The notes: generated by a model from the sequence alone, not told the origin. Shown: positions 12,490 to 24,539, counted from the stretch's first letter. The stretch is 64,000 nucleotides of DNA from Branchinecta lynchi (GCA_023053575.1 JAKZAP010000001.1:31328533-31392532); one strand, 5' to 3'. Made by a program: numbers and translations.

Positions 12490-13345
12490 ATCCATTTCAG
12501 ATATATAGGTTAATTATCACACGTGGAACATTTGCTCTTATCACACACAAAGTTTCACTCGAACAGGAGCACCTTCGGAGGATTTCTGATCACCTATCCA
12601 ACACCTCCACCGATATTGATCCATTTGGGTTCGGAGACGTCATGCTTATCATACCTAGCTAGAGCATTTGCTCATACCCCCCCCCCCATCAAGTTTCACT
12701 CGAATAGAGCATTTACGGTCACCTCTCAAACTCCCCCACCGAGGTCAGATCCGATTCGCACGACACTACACATAAATACCAAGTCTGGGACATTTGCCCC
12801 CTACCTCCCATCAAGTATTACTCAAAAGTGAGAACTTCCATTAAATTTCCTGGACACTCTTCCACCTCCCTAAGAGGTCGTATCAGCCCCAGACCGCAAA
12901 CAGTACATCTAGGGCCCATGACCTTTGTACTGTCCAAGTCTAATCACTATCCCTCCATCCGTTCGATCCCTACACGGATCCCGACACTATAAGACTGAAC
13001 CGTTTTTGTTGCATGACGGCTCTAATTTGCAAATGTATCATTCTTTCATTCACTCATATCATTCATTCATTCATACACGCTTGCTACGGTCTTTTCTTCT
13101 AAAATGCGCAGCGGCTACGAGGGAAGTGGACGAGCGTCAACTCAAAGCTCAGCAAGCACCTCCAAGCTCTGCTTAGCTTTATTGATTTATACATAGACGG
13201 CGCATGGGACTAAAGTTGGGGGTTCTATCGGCTTATTTGTTCTTGCTCCCACGCACACGGATGTATCGGACCCGGGAAAATATCAAAACAATGTTGCGTT
13301 ATGCATTTTGGTCGGGTCTTTCATATGCATGGAAGTTTCATCGTC
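12490..13345 (-). repeat. Diverged family A block, reverse
   Basis: Repeats AAGTTTCACTCGAA, runs of C, CTCCCCCACCGAGG and GGAAGTTTCATCGTCCTAAA, in the same order as other reverse copies but more diverged. A CATT microsatellite lies at 13035-13075. Confidence 0.6.
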
Positions 13346-13439
13346 CTAAAGAGGGACAGACATTTCAATCAAGTATACAGCACTTCAGCCAAAGGCTGCA
13401 AGTGGTACATATGGAAAAACAACAATTCAGCAAGAAAAC

Positions 13440-14160
13440 AAGAAAACCTTCTATTAATTAGCCGATCTAGGAGCGAGTTGTCGCGTTTGGTTCAGAAGGT
13501 TTCCTCTTAATTTTCCAACATTGGACTCTCTTTAAACGTAAAAAAATGTGACTGTCTGTCTTTTAACTCGGGGCCATCCGCGTCTCTACATTGCTTGAAG
13601 TTTTCTATTCCAAGTGTTGATTCTATTCGGTGGTTGGGTATTACCATTACTAAAAATATTCGTTCTTTCCGATCCCGGACGGTTTCCGATTGTAGACTAA
13701 AAATTCAACTGGGTTATTCGAAAATTGTTGCTAACAGGGGGAAATACAATCGGAAAGCTTTTGGCAAACTATACTCTTCCTTCTGTGACCATTCTATTCT
13801 TTTTTTATCTGGTGTCTATCCTGTTTTAAAGAAAAAGGATATTAAAGCTATGCGATCCTCTTATTTTCGTTTTTGTAAATTTCTTCTTTTTCTCCCTCCT
13901 TGGCAAAGAAATTCCAAAATTATTAGTAATTACTCGCTACCGGATATCACGGAGAAATTGTCTGTTCTGCACAGAAAACTGTCCGAAACGGCGTACGCGC
14001 GTCTGTTGCCCTCTCATGGGTTATTCGTCTGTTTGATAGATTTTGTTTGTATGTGTAGTGTTTTGTCTAATTATGTCTTCATATATTCTTTTGTACTCCA
14101 CTGTTTTCGTCTTGTACGATTTGTGGGTTAAAAATAAATTATTATTATTATAATAAAAAA
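13440..14160 (+). pseudogene. LINE 3' fragment with in-frame stop
   Basis: Frame fragments read LLLISRSRSELSRLVQKVSS, then after a stop at 13508 SLNVKKCDCLSFN and SIRWLGITITKN. This is the region just after the reverse transcriptase catalytic box and the C-terminal domain of a non-LTR element. It closes with an ATT-rich and poly-A tail. The 5' part is missing. Confidence 0.75.
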
Positions 14161-14569
14161 AAAATCAGAATTGTTTGAGCTCGGAAGATTCTACGGCGCT
14201 TTTAAAGCTCTCTATACAGTTCTTAGCCGTATTTTGACCCACAGATGGCTCCGATATGTGCTATTTATTTCCGAAATGCGGAAATTTTGAAATCTGAATT
14301 GCATGCGGTTTGAGTAAGAGTAAGATGATTTGCCCTGGATTTAATCAGAACGCAAAAGCCGTGTCTAAGCCTGGTTTAAGCCCACCCTACATCTTAAAAA
14401 GATAAATCTTTTGTGATGACATGTCGCGTAGCCTAATCATCAGTGAAGACAAGTCAGTCTGAGTCTTCTTGAACTTGTTGTTGTTTGTTGGCTTGTTATA
14501 ATGTAGGAGGCCAGAATGAGGACTACTCTGATTGACTTTATTAACTTGTACTTCCAAGGAATATAGATC

Positions 14570-15070
14570 TAGTACAGTAGAGGTATGCGTATGTGAACGT
14601 TTGTTGAATGTTGATAGTGCCAATTTTCTTTGCCAAATTTTGCCATTATCATGCGCTTCATTTGTCATTTGCTGTGTCTAAAGCTAACTAGCAGTTAGCC
14701 TAAGTAGGTGATTAAAGGCATCTGGAAACACCTGAATAGGTATTTTGGATCTTCCTTCTACCATCATTTAGCCCAAAACTGCACTGTTTACATTAAAGTA
14801 GTGTTCACATAAACTTAAACATACCTCTACTGTGTATTGATGAGTACAGTAGAGGAGAGGCATGTTTGTTTGAACTGTTAAACAGTTAATTAAATGGGAA
14901 CAGTAGTTTTGTGCTAAATGGTAGAATGAAGATCCAAAATACATATTCAGGTGTTAACATAGGCCCTTTACCTACTTTGGCTAAGTCATAGTTGACTTTA
15001 GTCACAGCAAGTGCATGAAAGTCCAATGTCAACAAACGTTGAAATAAGCACATCTCTACTGCTACTGTAG
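14570..15070. mobile_element. Large foldback element
   Basis: Arms of about 230-260 bp in opposite orientation meet near 14845. ACAGTAGAGGTATG marks the outer left end and the centre, and TATTTTGGATCTTC (left) is mirrored at right. The arms are imperfect, so the element is not new. A related CATACCTCTACTGTAG motif lies near 16951. Confidence 0.7.
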
Positions 15071-15256
15071 CCTAGCTTCCATAGGAGATTGAATGGTTGA
15101 TCGGGTTGTTGGCTTAAGAGTAGACCAGTCTTCCCTCTATGGCATGTCCATGGCTGAGATTACCAGTCCTTGTCAAGTTGTTCAGATGTTCTTGAATTCG
15201 GGTGATGGTTTCTTCAGACAAAGTATTTAACTAGGGTCAAGGGAATTAGGGGATAA

Positions 15257-15304
15257 AAATAATTTCACAGAACTTGTTCTGTGAATTCGCAGTTCTGTGA
15301 AATT
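15257..15304. repeat. Hairpin
   Basis: AATAATTTCACAGAACT pairs with AGTTCTGTGAAATTATT across a 16-nt loop. Confidence 0.85.
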
Positions 15305-15384
15305 ATTTATACAGTGATGGAAAAACGAAGGATTATATAAGTGCTGGGTGAAATATTCTGAGCTTTCCCAGGGAATTGGCAAAT

Positions 15385-15750
15385 TGTAAATAGACACAGA
15401 ATTCAGAATTGTAAAATAATCACAGATTTGTACATATACACTTATAACATGCACATTTTAATATTCGTTATTTTATTTGAATTTGTTTGTTGTTTCAATC
15501 CGCATCATTCTTCTGGTTTTTTTTTAGTTACATATCATTGTATGTTTTGTTGGTTCCACATCGTTTTTCTGTTGGTATTGCGTTGGATTTTATGATTTAG
15601 TTTTGTTTTTTTTTTCGCTGAGGATGGTTTGCTGGAAGTGCAACCGAAATTTCAGAGATTATATTTATCCCTCGCACATCGTCCTAGTGGGATAATTAGC
15701 TAATCAAGAAAAAAAACCCCCAGAAATCATGGTTTTCTATTTCTTTAGAA
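15385..15750 (+). repeat. Penelope-like repeat end, second type
   Basis: The same sequence occurs inverted at 45395-45770. It carries CTGAGGATGGTTTGCTGG and AAGTGCAACCGAAAT, again a CTGANGA-stem-GAAA layout. No protein frame is left. Confidence 0.6.
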
Positions 15751-16781
15751 GAATCGAATTCTGTATGCTTTTGTCGGGACTCGCTGTTCTTGTCAGCACA
15801 TCGGGTTCTTTTTATACATAAGAAATTCAGAAGAAATAAAATTCGTATGCTTTTGTGGGGGTCTATCGACTCGTTGGCATATCAGGTTCTTTATACATAA
15901 GAAACCAAATTCTGCAAACATTTGTCGGGCCAACCCGGGAGTTCAAGTCTCATAAACACATCAGGTTATTTTTACACATAAGAAATCAAGTTCTGTAAAT
16001 GTTTATTGTGCGCATCCGGGAAGCTTAATTTTCGTCGGCATATCGGCTTCTGTTTACATGTAAGAACTAAAGTTCTTTACTGTTTTGTCAGGCAAAACAC
16101 AGAAGAAATCGAATTCTGAATGTCGGGCGATTTCTGTCGGCAGATCGGGTTATTTTTTTATGTAAGAAATCAAATTCTGCAAACATTTGTCGGGCCAATC
16201 CCGAAAGTTCATGTCCTTGGTAAATCGAGATTTTCTACACACAAGAAATCAAATGACTGCAGAGTTTTGTCAGACGAAGAACGAAAATTAAAGGTTCATC
16301 GGTTCGTCAGGTTCTTTTACTGCTTCTTAACTACTTCTTTTGCAGTAAATTTAGAACAATTATATACTTTGTGCCTACTTTACTGAGGATGGCCACTACT
16401 TTTTGGAGGAAAGATCTGTGATTTCACAGGTAGCTTACTTTTATTTGAGATCGCAAAAAGCTGCTCATCAGCGTTTCTAAAGAATTCGCCTGCGGTGCAT
16501 TTCCGAGTATTCACTATTTGGAAGAACGGTGTTTCGTTGCCGTTTTATGATTGAAATTCTTGGGTATTGAAACACTTACAAGCTGGAAGTTTCGCTTTTA
16601 GTAAAGGCAGATTACAAAATTTCGCATGCAGCGCTTAGTTCTATTCTGTGCTGGCGTGAAATGTACGCCGTTGCCACGATTTTGATTTTCCCGTGTTTTG
16701 TGGGCACATTTTTGAGTCCGTCGGCACAGACTGGACCCCCTCCCCCCCCCCCCCCAAGGTAAAAGGTTAGTGACGCCCCTG
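15751..16781 (-). mobile_element. Family C hAT-type element, truncated, inverted
   Basis: It ends with terminal repeat TAGTGACGCCCCTG at 16768-16781 next to a C run. It then continues, read backwards, in the order of the element at 3344-4707, including five or six units with AAGAAATCAAATTCTGCAAA and TGTCGGGC. The other terminus is not present. Confidence 0.75.
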
Positions 16782-17019
16782 CAGGTGGCAGCCGAGCCAC
16801 TAAAAGCAAAGTATTCAAAAGTTACTGAAGCATGATGGAAACGTTAATGAAAAAACGTTTTTAGCAAGTATTTTACAGTGTATAATGTTGGTAGGGTTTT
16901 TAGTTTTTCTGTGGCGACCATTCACCGATAGGCTACGTTCACGTAAGCATACCTCTACTGTAGCTAGTTTTGGGAGTGACTCCTTGCCTGCACCTGCTCA
17001 TCCATGCTGAACTGAGAGG

Positions 17020-17186
17020 GGAAGCAGTTAAAAAGCAGCAGCAGATTAAAAAGATGAGATCTTGTTATTTTAAATATGCGAAGCACCTGCTCCACTTGTC
17101 GAAAATGTGCCACAAACATACTTTGACGGAGAAGTTCAAAATTCAAGATGCAAGCGTTACGCTTTTGGATCTTTTTTCGTCGCTAT
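17020..17186 (+). pseudogene. LINE C-terminal relic
   Basis: VKKQQQIKKMRSCYFKYAK followed by HLLHLSKMCHKH parallels the KKKDIKAMRSSYFRFCKFL segment of the relic at 13595. Only about 55 codons remain, ending where family B begins. Confidence 0.5.
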
Positions 17187-18165
17187 AAACAAGACCAAAG
17201 GTGGCGATGGTATCCCAAAAATCTAATATTTGATTCAGACAATTGTTTCTTGTCTTCGCCAGGCTAATCATCAGAGAAAACCTAGTTCAGATATACCTCT
17301 ATAAGCCATATCTATTTTTGACGATACTGACCGAGACTTCCTGCTTTACTTATGCTAAGTTTCCGGTTTCGCCGCCCGAATTCCGAGCTAACTACTAGTC
17401 CAGCATAAAAAGAAAATTCAGAACCGAATCCAGCGTATCTCCTTATCGCTATACTAATTATATGTCTGGGTAAAAAATGATTGTCATATACACATCCAGC
17501 GTCTCTTCTTACTACTTAATCTGTCATCTAATCAAACTTTTGCTTTTAACAAATTGTCCGGTTTGGTCCGGATTCCGGGCGAACTAGTTGTTCGGCGTGA
17601 AAATGTTTTTTATCATCGTTTTCAGCATGTCTTTTTACCCTACATCGAACATTTAATCAACTTTAAATGAAACTTTTACTTTTAACCAACTTTTCGGTTT
17701 TCGCCGGATTCTGAACGAACTACTTGTTCGGCGAGAAAATGGTTTTCACCATCGTTGTCAGCATGTCTTCTTACCCCTAAATCGAGCATTAATCAGCTTC
17801 ATAAAACTTTTACTTTTAACCAACTTTCCGGTTTTTGCCGGATTCGGGACGAACTACTTGTCCGGCGAGAAAATGGTTTTCACTTTCGTGCTCAGATGCC
17901 TTCGTACCCCATAATCGACTATCACATTAGCTGTTTAAAAATATTTTGTTTGTCCCTTAATTTGAACCCCCTCCCCCACCCCTAAATTTAGGGCTACAGA
18001 GCCCATCTACGAACTTGACCTTCCCTTGACCCAGCGAATTCTCATGCCAAGTTTCATCAAAATATCTCATTCCCTTCGAGAGTTATCGTGCTCACAGACA
18101 GACGGACATTTTTGCGATGTCATAGGTCATAGGCTCCACTTACGTTTTGGGATCCCAAAAATCAT
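17187..18165 (-). repeat. Family B repeat, near full length, reverse
   Basis: Starts ACAAGACCAAAGGTGGCGAT and ends TTTTGGGATCCCAAAA. Inside are four or five units of roughly 135 bp, each with GGTTTTNGCCGGATTC, GAACTACTTGTCCGGCG and CAGCATGTCTTCTTACCCC. It then has a terminal segment with ATCTCATTCCCTTCGAGAG. Confidence 0.8.
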
Positions 18166-18285
18166 TGGCAACAGAGCCCAACTAGCGCACGACCTTCCCC
18201 AACGCTTCTTGGCCCAAGATTGAAAATTAGTGTCTTTTTCTGTGTAATTTTGTTTTTTATTATTTTCTTTCATTTACTCCGCTTT

Positions 18286-19030
18286 TTGGGATCCCAACAC
18301 GTAAGAAAATGTCCGTCTGTCTGTGAGCACGATAACTCTCGAAGGGAATGAGATACTTTGATGAAACTTGGCATGAGGATTCATTGGGTCAAGGGTAAGG
18401 TCAAGTTCGTAGATGGGCTCTGTAGCCCTACATTTAGGGGTGGAGGTTCAGATTAAGGGACAAACAAAATATTTTTAAACAGCTAATATGATAGTCGGTT
18501 ATGGGGTAAGAAGGCATGCTGAGCACGATAGTGAAAATAATTTTCTCGCCGGACAAGTAGTTGGAACCGGAAAGTTGGTTAGAAGTAAAAGTTTTATTTG
18601 AAGTCGATTTAGAGGTAGAAGACTTGCTGAGCACGATGGTGAAAACCATTTTCTCCCCGAACAAGTAGTTCATCCGGAATCAGGCGAAAACCGGAAAGTT
18701 GGTTAAAAGTAAAGTTTCATTTGAAGTTGATTAAATGTTCGATTTAAGTGTAAAAAGACATGCTGAACACGATGGTGAAAAACATTTTCTCGCCAGACAA
18801 CTAGTTGGCCCGGAATCTGGCCAAAATCGGAAAACTTGTTTAAAGCAAAAGTTTGATTAGATGACAGATTAAGGGGGAAAAAGAGAGGCTGAGTCTGTAT
18901 ATGACAATCATTCTGTACCCAGACATATAAATTAGTCCGGAATCCGGTGGTAACCGGGGTTTCAAAGTTTTATTTAAAGTTGATTAGATGTTTAAAGGGA
19001 CAAGGGGATGCGCTGGATTCGTTTCTGAAT
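18286..19030 (+). repeat. Family B repeat, forward, 3' truncated
   Basis: Starts TTTTGGGATCCCAACACGTA and mirrors the copy ending at 18165, forming a head-to-head pair about 120 bp apart. It stops where a family A hairpin begins at about 19035. Confidence 0.8.
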
Positions 19031-19035
19031 TTTCA

Positions 19036-19161
19036 TTTTTATGGCACTTGGGCTTACTCAAGTGCCATATAGCGATTGTAATTTCTGTCCGTCAGTCGGT
19101 CTGTCGGTCCCGGTTTTGCTAGTTCGGGCACTTCCAGATAAGCTAGGACGATGAAACTTGG
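19036..19161 (+). repeat. Family A terminal segment, split by LINE
   Basis: Hairpin TTATGGCACTTGGGCTTACT, CGTCAGTCGGTCTGTCGGTC and GATGAAACTTGG; it continues after the LINE at 21743. Confidence 0.8.
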
Positions 19162-21617
19162 CTTGTTCATCAATCCCCAACCGCCAACTGAACAATAAAG
19201 TTCCTCGGAATCCTGAGTTTGAGATTCTGTGGGTATGGACCAGACCAAAGTACCTACCGAAGGAGGTATCTTCAATGGTGTTTGGTGTATTGTACTATCC
19301 GCCCAGGGGTCCATTCCGGAAAGACCTAGTGACGTATTTGCAGCTATGTGTCGACTCGATACGTTTCCAGTATCCCTACGCTGCAATAACAGTTCTTGGT
19401 GACTTTAACGATCTCAGACCGTCGTGGATAGCGGATACATTATCGCTCTGTCAAATCGTGAAAGTGAAAACACGTGACAGCAAAACGTTAGACCTAATAT
19501 TTACGAACATCTCAGACTTTTACGATGCCCCATACAGTGTCCCCCCCATCGGTCTCAGTGATCACTTAACCATTATTTGGGAACCGAGTGAAAAAGCACC
19601 AGTTAGAGAGAAACGAACGGTTGTCTACCGGCCATTTACTCCCAACCAGGTAACTGTGTACAAAGAGTGGTTGAAAAACAAAAACTGGTGTAACGTCCTT
19701 TGCCTTACTGACGGCAACTCCATGACCTCGTCTCTGACCGAAGAGCTCTATGATAAATACAGAGAAGTGTTTCCTGAAAAGAGGGAAGTGATTAAGCCCC
19801 AAAGCAAGCCATGGGTGACAAAGGAGATGGAACAACTCATGGTGGAACGTGATTGTTTTTATGCTTGGGGTATGCTAGACGAAGCAAAACGGCTTCGAAA
19901 TAGAATAGTGACCTTGACTCGCAAAGCGCGGAAAGAGTATGGTATTTTTACTGTCGCCAAGCTTGCTAACTCGGACCCTCGCACGTTCCATAAGAAAGTG
20001 CAAGAAATAATGGGTAGACAGCAAAAACCTGTGGTTGTTTATGATCAAGCTGGGGAGCCTGTAAGTGCTGACCTTATTAATGACCATTTTGTTGCCATTT
20101 GTAGAGTCCATCCTCCCCTTAGTGTGATGCCCGATCTGCCCTCAGTGTCTGAAATACCCATTCTCGAGATCGGTGCAGTCGAAAAGAAAATCCGTAACCT
20201 TGATCCTCGGAAAGCATCCTACCCGAGTGAGATTCCTACTGAGCTTATCGTGGAATGTGCGAGTGAGCTTAGCCCTGTTTTAACCGCTTGTTTCAATCAG
20301 TGTTTTATTGATGGCGTTTTTCCGGAATGTTTTAAGAGCGCTTATGTCACGCCCATACCTAAAGGGAAAAAACCGCAATCTGTAAATGACCTTCGACCGA
20401 TTTCTAAAACGCCTATTTTGTCGAAGGTTTTAGAAAGTTTTATTTTTGAGTTATTGTGGGAGGATATTGAGCCTAACATTGACCCTCGCCAATTCGGTTT
20501 TCGTCCAGACCATAGTACTACACACTATCTGATCCGATTACTTGATGAAGTGCATAAGCATCTCGAAGTCGATGATGCTTATGCCGAAATTATACTAAGC
20601 GACATAGTCAAGGCCTTTGACAGTCTTGACCACGAAATCACCTTACAAGAAGCTAGAACTATGGGCGCTCGACAATTTTTAATCCGGATGATAGCTAGCT
20701 TCTTAACGGGTCGGCAACAGTGCGTTATGTTGGATAAAGATCGGGTTTCGTCCTTTCTCCAAATTTTTTGCGGCGCGCCTCAGGGGACGAAGCTTGGACC
20801 AATTCTTTTTCTTATAGTTTTTAATCGAGTTTTAAAAAGTCTGTTGAATCGTTATAAGTTCGCTGACGACCTGTCCAGTCTCGCGCTACGAATTTTATCG
20901 TCACAGTCGACCCAGCCTCCACTCTCACAGATATTTTCTACACTGACGCGTGACCTTGATGATGTTAAGTTAACAGTAAGCCTACCTAAAAGTGTTGTAA
21001 TGAGAGTGTCGTTTTTAAAGCGTGAATTGCCACCTGTTGAAGATATCGGCCTCACTGTTCAGGACAAGGTTAAAATCCTTGGCGTTACAGTTGAGAGCGA
21101 CCTGAAATGGCAATCCCACGTCATGGCCATAGTTCAGAAATGCGCTCTGTTATTACGGTCGTTTGCCGCGTTACGTCGATTCGCGATTCCTCCCAAGCAA
21201 CTGAGGTCTATTTTCTGCACTTACATTAGGCCAAATGCGGAATACGCTTGTCCGGTGTGGCACCCTGGCCTCACCTCGACTCTGAGTGATAAGCTCGAGG
21301 GTATCCAAAAGCGAGCGTGCAAAATCATTTTAGGGGCCCAGTATGTTTCATATGAAGATAGTCTTAGTGTATTATGTCTACCGACCCTTAAAGAAAGAAG
21401 ACATGCCCTGACGATGAAATTTGGGTTCAAATGTCTGTCGTCTGAAACTCACAGAGATATTTTGCCTGAATATGTGTCAGATTTACGACCGAAGTCCTGT
21501 ACTAGGCAGTTTACACGGTCAATCGGTCTTCAAAAGCTAAGCCTGCCACCTGTAAATTCGACTGACCGGTACTTGTCTTCATTTGTACCTTATTTTGTAC
21601 GTAACTTTAATTCCTGA
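19158..21617 (+). CDS. LINE reverse transcriptase reading frame, 5' truncated
   Basis: An uninterrupted frame of about 819 codons, read from a TTG because the true 5' end is missing. Residues 1-140 are the C-terminal half of an APE-type endonuclease (GDFN near 81-84, SDH near 134-136). The reverse transcriptase follows: LRPIS near 412, FGFRPDHST near 446, the first metal site LSDIVKAFD near 478-486, APQGTKLGP near 540 and FADD near 568-571. A C-terminal domain (RPNAEYACPVWH, KRACKIILG) resembles CR1/L2/Jockey-type LINEs. The N-terminal half of the endonuclease and any first reading frame are absent, so the copy cannot be autonomous. The long open frame implies a recent insertion. Confidence 0.9.
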   Translation: MACSSIPNRQLNNKVPRNPEFEILWVWTRPKYLPKEVSSMVFGVLYYPPRGPFRKDLVTYLQLCVDSIRFQYPYAAITVLGDFNDLRPSWIADTLSLCQIVKVKTRDSKTLDLIFTNISDFYDAPYSVPPIGLSDHLTIIWEPSEKAPVREKRTVVYRPFTPNQVTVYKEWLKNKNWCNVLCLTDGNSMTSSLTEELYDKYREVFPEKREVIKPQSKPWVTKEMEQLMVERDCFYAWGMLDEAKRLRNRIVTLTRKARKEYGIFTVAKLANSDPRTFHKKVQEIMGRQQKPVVVYDQAGEPVSADLINDHFVAICRVHPPLSVMPDLPSVSEIPILEIGAVEKKIRNLDPRKASYPSEIPTELIVECASELSPVLTACFNQCFIDGVFPECFKSAYVTPIPKGKKPQSVNDLRPISKTPILSKVLESFIFELLWEDIEPNIDPRQFGFRPDHSTTHYLIRLLDEVHKHLEVDDAYAEIILSDIVKAFDSLDHEITLQEARTMGARQFLIRMIASFLTGRQQCVMLDKDRVSSFLQIFCGAPQGTKLGPILFLIVFNRVLKSLLNRYKFADDLSSLALRILSSQSTQPPLSQIFSTLTRDLDDVKLTVSLPKSVVMRVSFLKRELPPVEDIGLTVQDKVKILGVTVESDLKWQSHVMAIVQKCALLLRSFAALRRFAIPPKQLRSIFCTYIRPNAEYACPVWHPGLTSTLSDKLEGIQKRACKIILGAQYVSYEDSLSVLCLPTLKERRHALTMKFGFKCLSSETHRDILPEYVSDLRPKSCTRQFTRSIGLQKLSLPPVNSTDRYLSSFVPYFVRNFNS

Positions 21618-21742
21618 GGCTGTTTTTTTTTTTTTTTTTAAGTGTGTTGAAAATAAGTATATTAACATGTAATTGACTATCCGAAGCTAGCGTGTTTCTT
21701 ATGCTATTATGGAGAATAAAGGAATTATTATTATTATTATTA
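19162..21742 (+). mobile_element. 5'-truncated non-LTR retrotransposon with (ATT)n tail
   Basis: The family A repeat breaks off after GATGAAACTTGG at 19161 and resumes at 21743 with GGAACTGGACCAGATT. The LINE lies between, ending in a short 3' UTR with AATAAAGG and an ATT microsatellite, as CR1/L2-like elements often do. No clear target duplication is seen, and a few bases of family A seem to be lost at the site. Confidence 0.85.
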
Positions 21743-23384
21743 GGAACTGGACCAGATTAAATTAGAAATTGTCGCTTCCTCGATCCGACCATCTGGAGGG
21801 GAGTGGAGGGAGGGGGAATCCGGAAAAAATAGGAAAAATGAGATATTTTTAGCTTACGAAGGGGTGATCGGATCTTAATGAAACTTGATATATGGAAGGA
21901 CTTCGTGTCTCAGACCCTCCATTTTAAATCCAGACCGGATCCGGTGACACTGGGGGGAGTTGGAGGGGGAAACCGGAAATCTTGGAAAACACTTAGAGTG
22001 GAGGGATCCGGATGAAACTTGGTGGAAAGTACAAGCAAAAGTCCTAGATACTTGACTGATATAACCGGAACGGATCCGCTCACTTTGGGGGAGTTGGGGG
22101 GGGGGAGAAGTCCGAATTTGTAGTGATCCCGCGAGTTCCGTGCTTCCTGATGTGCTGGGACGATGGAAAATTGACAGGCATGTCTGGGACCGACCAGATT
22201 AAATAGGAAATCGCCAATTCCCCGATTCGACCATCTGGGGGGGGGGGAGTGGAGGGACGGTGAAGCCAAAATTTGAGGTATTTTTAGCTTGCGAACGGGT
22301 GATCGGATCTTGATGAAATTGATATTTAGGATGACCTCGTGTCTCAGACATCTCACTTTAAATCTGGGCCGGATCCGATGACACTCGGGGAGTTGGAGGA
22401 GGGAACCGGAAATTTTGAGAAACGCTTAAAGTGGAGGGATCGGGATGAAACTTGGTGGGAAAAACAAGCACAGGTCCTAGACAGGTCATGGACATAACCG
22501 GACCGGATCAGGGCACTGTGAGGGAGTTGGGGTGGGGGTCCGGATTTCTAGCGATCCCGCGAGTTCGGCATACTTTCTGATGTCCTAGGGCGATGAAACT
22601 TGGCAGGTATGTCAGGGATCCGAACAGATTGACTTGAGTACAGCCGTTTCCCCGACCCGACCATCGTGGGGGGAGTGGGTGGATGGGGAGTCCGGAATCT
22701 AGTGGCGTGCATAACTTTTGAACGGATGATCGGATTTGAATGAAACTTGTCTGGTGAGCTATCGCCTCGGACGTTCAGTGTCACGTCCGGGTCGGGTCCG
22801 ATACCTGTGGGGATGGAGGGGGGGGGGGGGACTCAAGAAACTCTAAAAGCAGAGGGATTGGGACGAAACTTAATGGATGGAACAAGCATTAGGCCTAGAT
22901 GAAATTGACGGAGCCAGATGGTTTCGGGGCTCTGTGGGGGAGTTGGAGGGGGTTTCCTGGAATTCCGGTAGTCGTGAGTTAGAGTAGTTCCAGATGTAAA
23001 ACGACAACGAAACTTTGCAGGCATATTAGCGACCCGAATTATCTTGACTTAAAAACCTGACACAACATACCCCCGGAAACTTCCGTTCCTAGATCCGAGC
23101 ATTTTTGGGGGAGCAAGAGAAGAGAAATATGGACTTCTATAAATTGCGAACGAGTGGTCTGATTCGAGTGAAACTTCATGGGTGATACGAATCGATAGCC
23201 TCGACATGTAAAACATGCGTTCGAACCGTATGCGACCACGATTAGGGGAATTGGGGGTGGGGGGACTTTTCACATGCACAAAAACCAAACGGATGGACCG
23301 AATGAGATGCAATTCGACAGTGCCGAGTTTATGCGGCCTAGATTTGTTATTTGGCGTCCGGGCCGGATTCGGCCAAGGTAGGGG
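21743..23384 (+). repeat. Family A repeat block, forward, continuation
   Basis: Repeating modules with ATGAAACTTGG variants, CCGGACCGGATCCG, G runs up to 12 and GGGGGAGTTGGAGGGGG. Two to three near-identical modules occur in series (21760-22130, 22170-22560, 22560-22960). Confidence 0.8.
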
Positions 23385-24330
23385 GGGTACTGGAAACTTG
23401 CAGATAGGCTCAGGTCAGCGTTCGGAGTCTTTGAGGATATCTGAGACTGGACAGTCCTCTGCTAGCCTTTGTGTTCTGTTGGTATTGTGAGGCGAGTGAA
23501 TGAGTTGCCATTTTCAAGCTTGAGTCTCACATGAGGTTTGTACAACTTGGCCATTACACTTGGCTGGTGAGATACAATGGTTCTTAATCAACCCGAGTGT
23601 CTGCTTGGTCCTGGCAACCTTCCTAGTATCGGAGTGGAATTTTGGTTGGTTGCCCATGGTGCTGCCAGGTCATATTCCGCTGCTACTGCTGGGATATGTA
23701 CTGGTGGTTTGGTTCCAGGCTGTTCCATTTGATAATGCCTGTTTGTGTTGTTGTGGTGGAAGTGGAAGATCCTGCGTTTACGTACTATATCTTCCATGTT
23801 TTGGCCCAGTCAGTTAATTCATTAAGGCCTTCTCGGACGGTGTTTGTTTGGGCATTTGCAATGAGTTTTGAGTCGTCTGCATACTACAGTAGTGCATTAT
23901 GCAGGTCTTGAGAGGGATCGTTAATCTAGACATTAAATGGAGTGGGGCCTATCACAGTACCTTGCGGTACTACACATCTTCTCCATTAATTCCAAACACT
24001 CGAATACATTGTTTCCTAAATCAGGTTGACAGACCAGGCTTTTGCCATGGTTTGGAGTCTCCTGTGGCTGACTCTGTCGAATGCATTGATCAAAGCATGT
24101 CAGCGACAGTTTCATAGGACATGGGTTGATTTGTGACAGCTGGCTTCCCTGATATGAGACCGTATTGGCTTGCCAGGATAATCTTATTTTCTATTAAACG
24201 GTGGGTACTTTTTTTGTTGATTATTGCTTCCATTACTTGTGATATGACCGAGGTGAGATTTGTAGGGCGGTAGTTTTCTGGTGAGTTTTTAGGGTGTTCA
24301 TTAATGAACAATCCACTCTTACCGTCACGG
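23385..24330 (-). pseudogene. LINE reverse transcriptase relic, frameshifted
   Basis: On the minus strand NYRPTNLTSVISQVMEAIIN and SQYGLISGKPAVTN (24090-24311) are reverse transcriptase blocks 1-2. VPQGTVIGP and YADDS (about 23875-23890) are the palm motifs, and LYKPHVRLKLENGNSF is the C-terminal LYKxxVRPxLEY block. Frameshifts and stops separate them. It is a different clade from the intact copy at 19162. Confidence 0.8.
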
Positions 24331-24539
24331 ACGCGATCATTTTCACCATTTGTGTTTCTTCCATAACTCGTGAACCGTGGCCTGCATCAGAGTTGTGTAC
24401 TTATGGGCATTGGTGTTAAGTTGAGCCTTTTGAGAATTTCACCCCCACACACCTACCCGTTTCAGGGGGCCCAGATTGCCCAGTGACTCGTGTTTGTAAG
24501 TTGGCCACAGCTGGATGGGGTAACGAAATTTCTTGAAAC

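Noticed and set aside
19158..21617. Retroviral pol gene or diversity-generating reverse transcriptase
   Set aside because: An APE-type endonuclease precedes the palm domain and an (ATT)n tail follows; there is no protease, RNase H/integrase order or LTR. It is a LINE.
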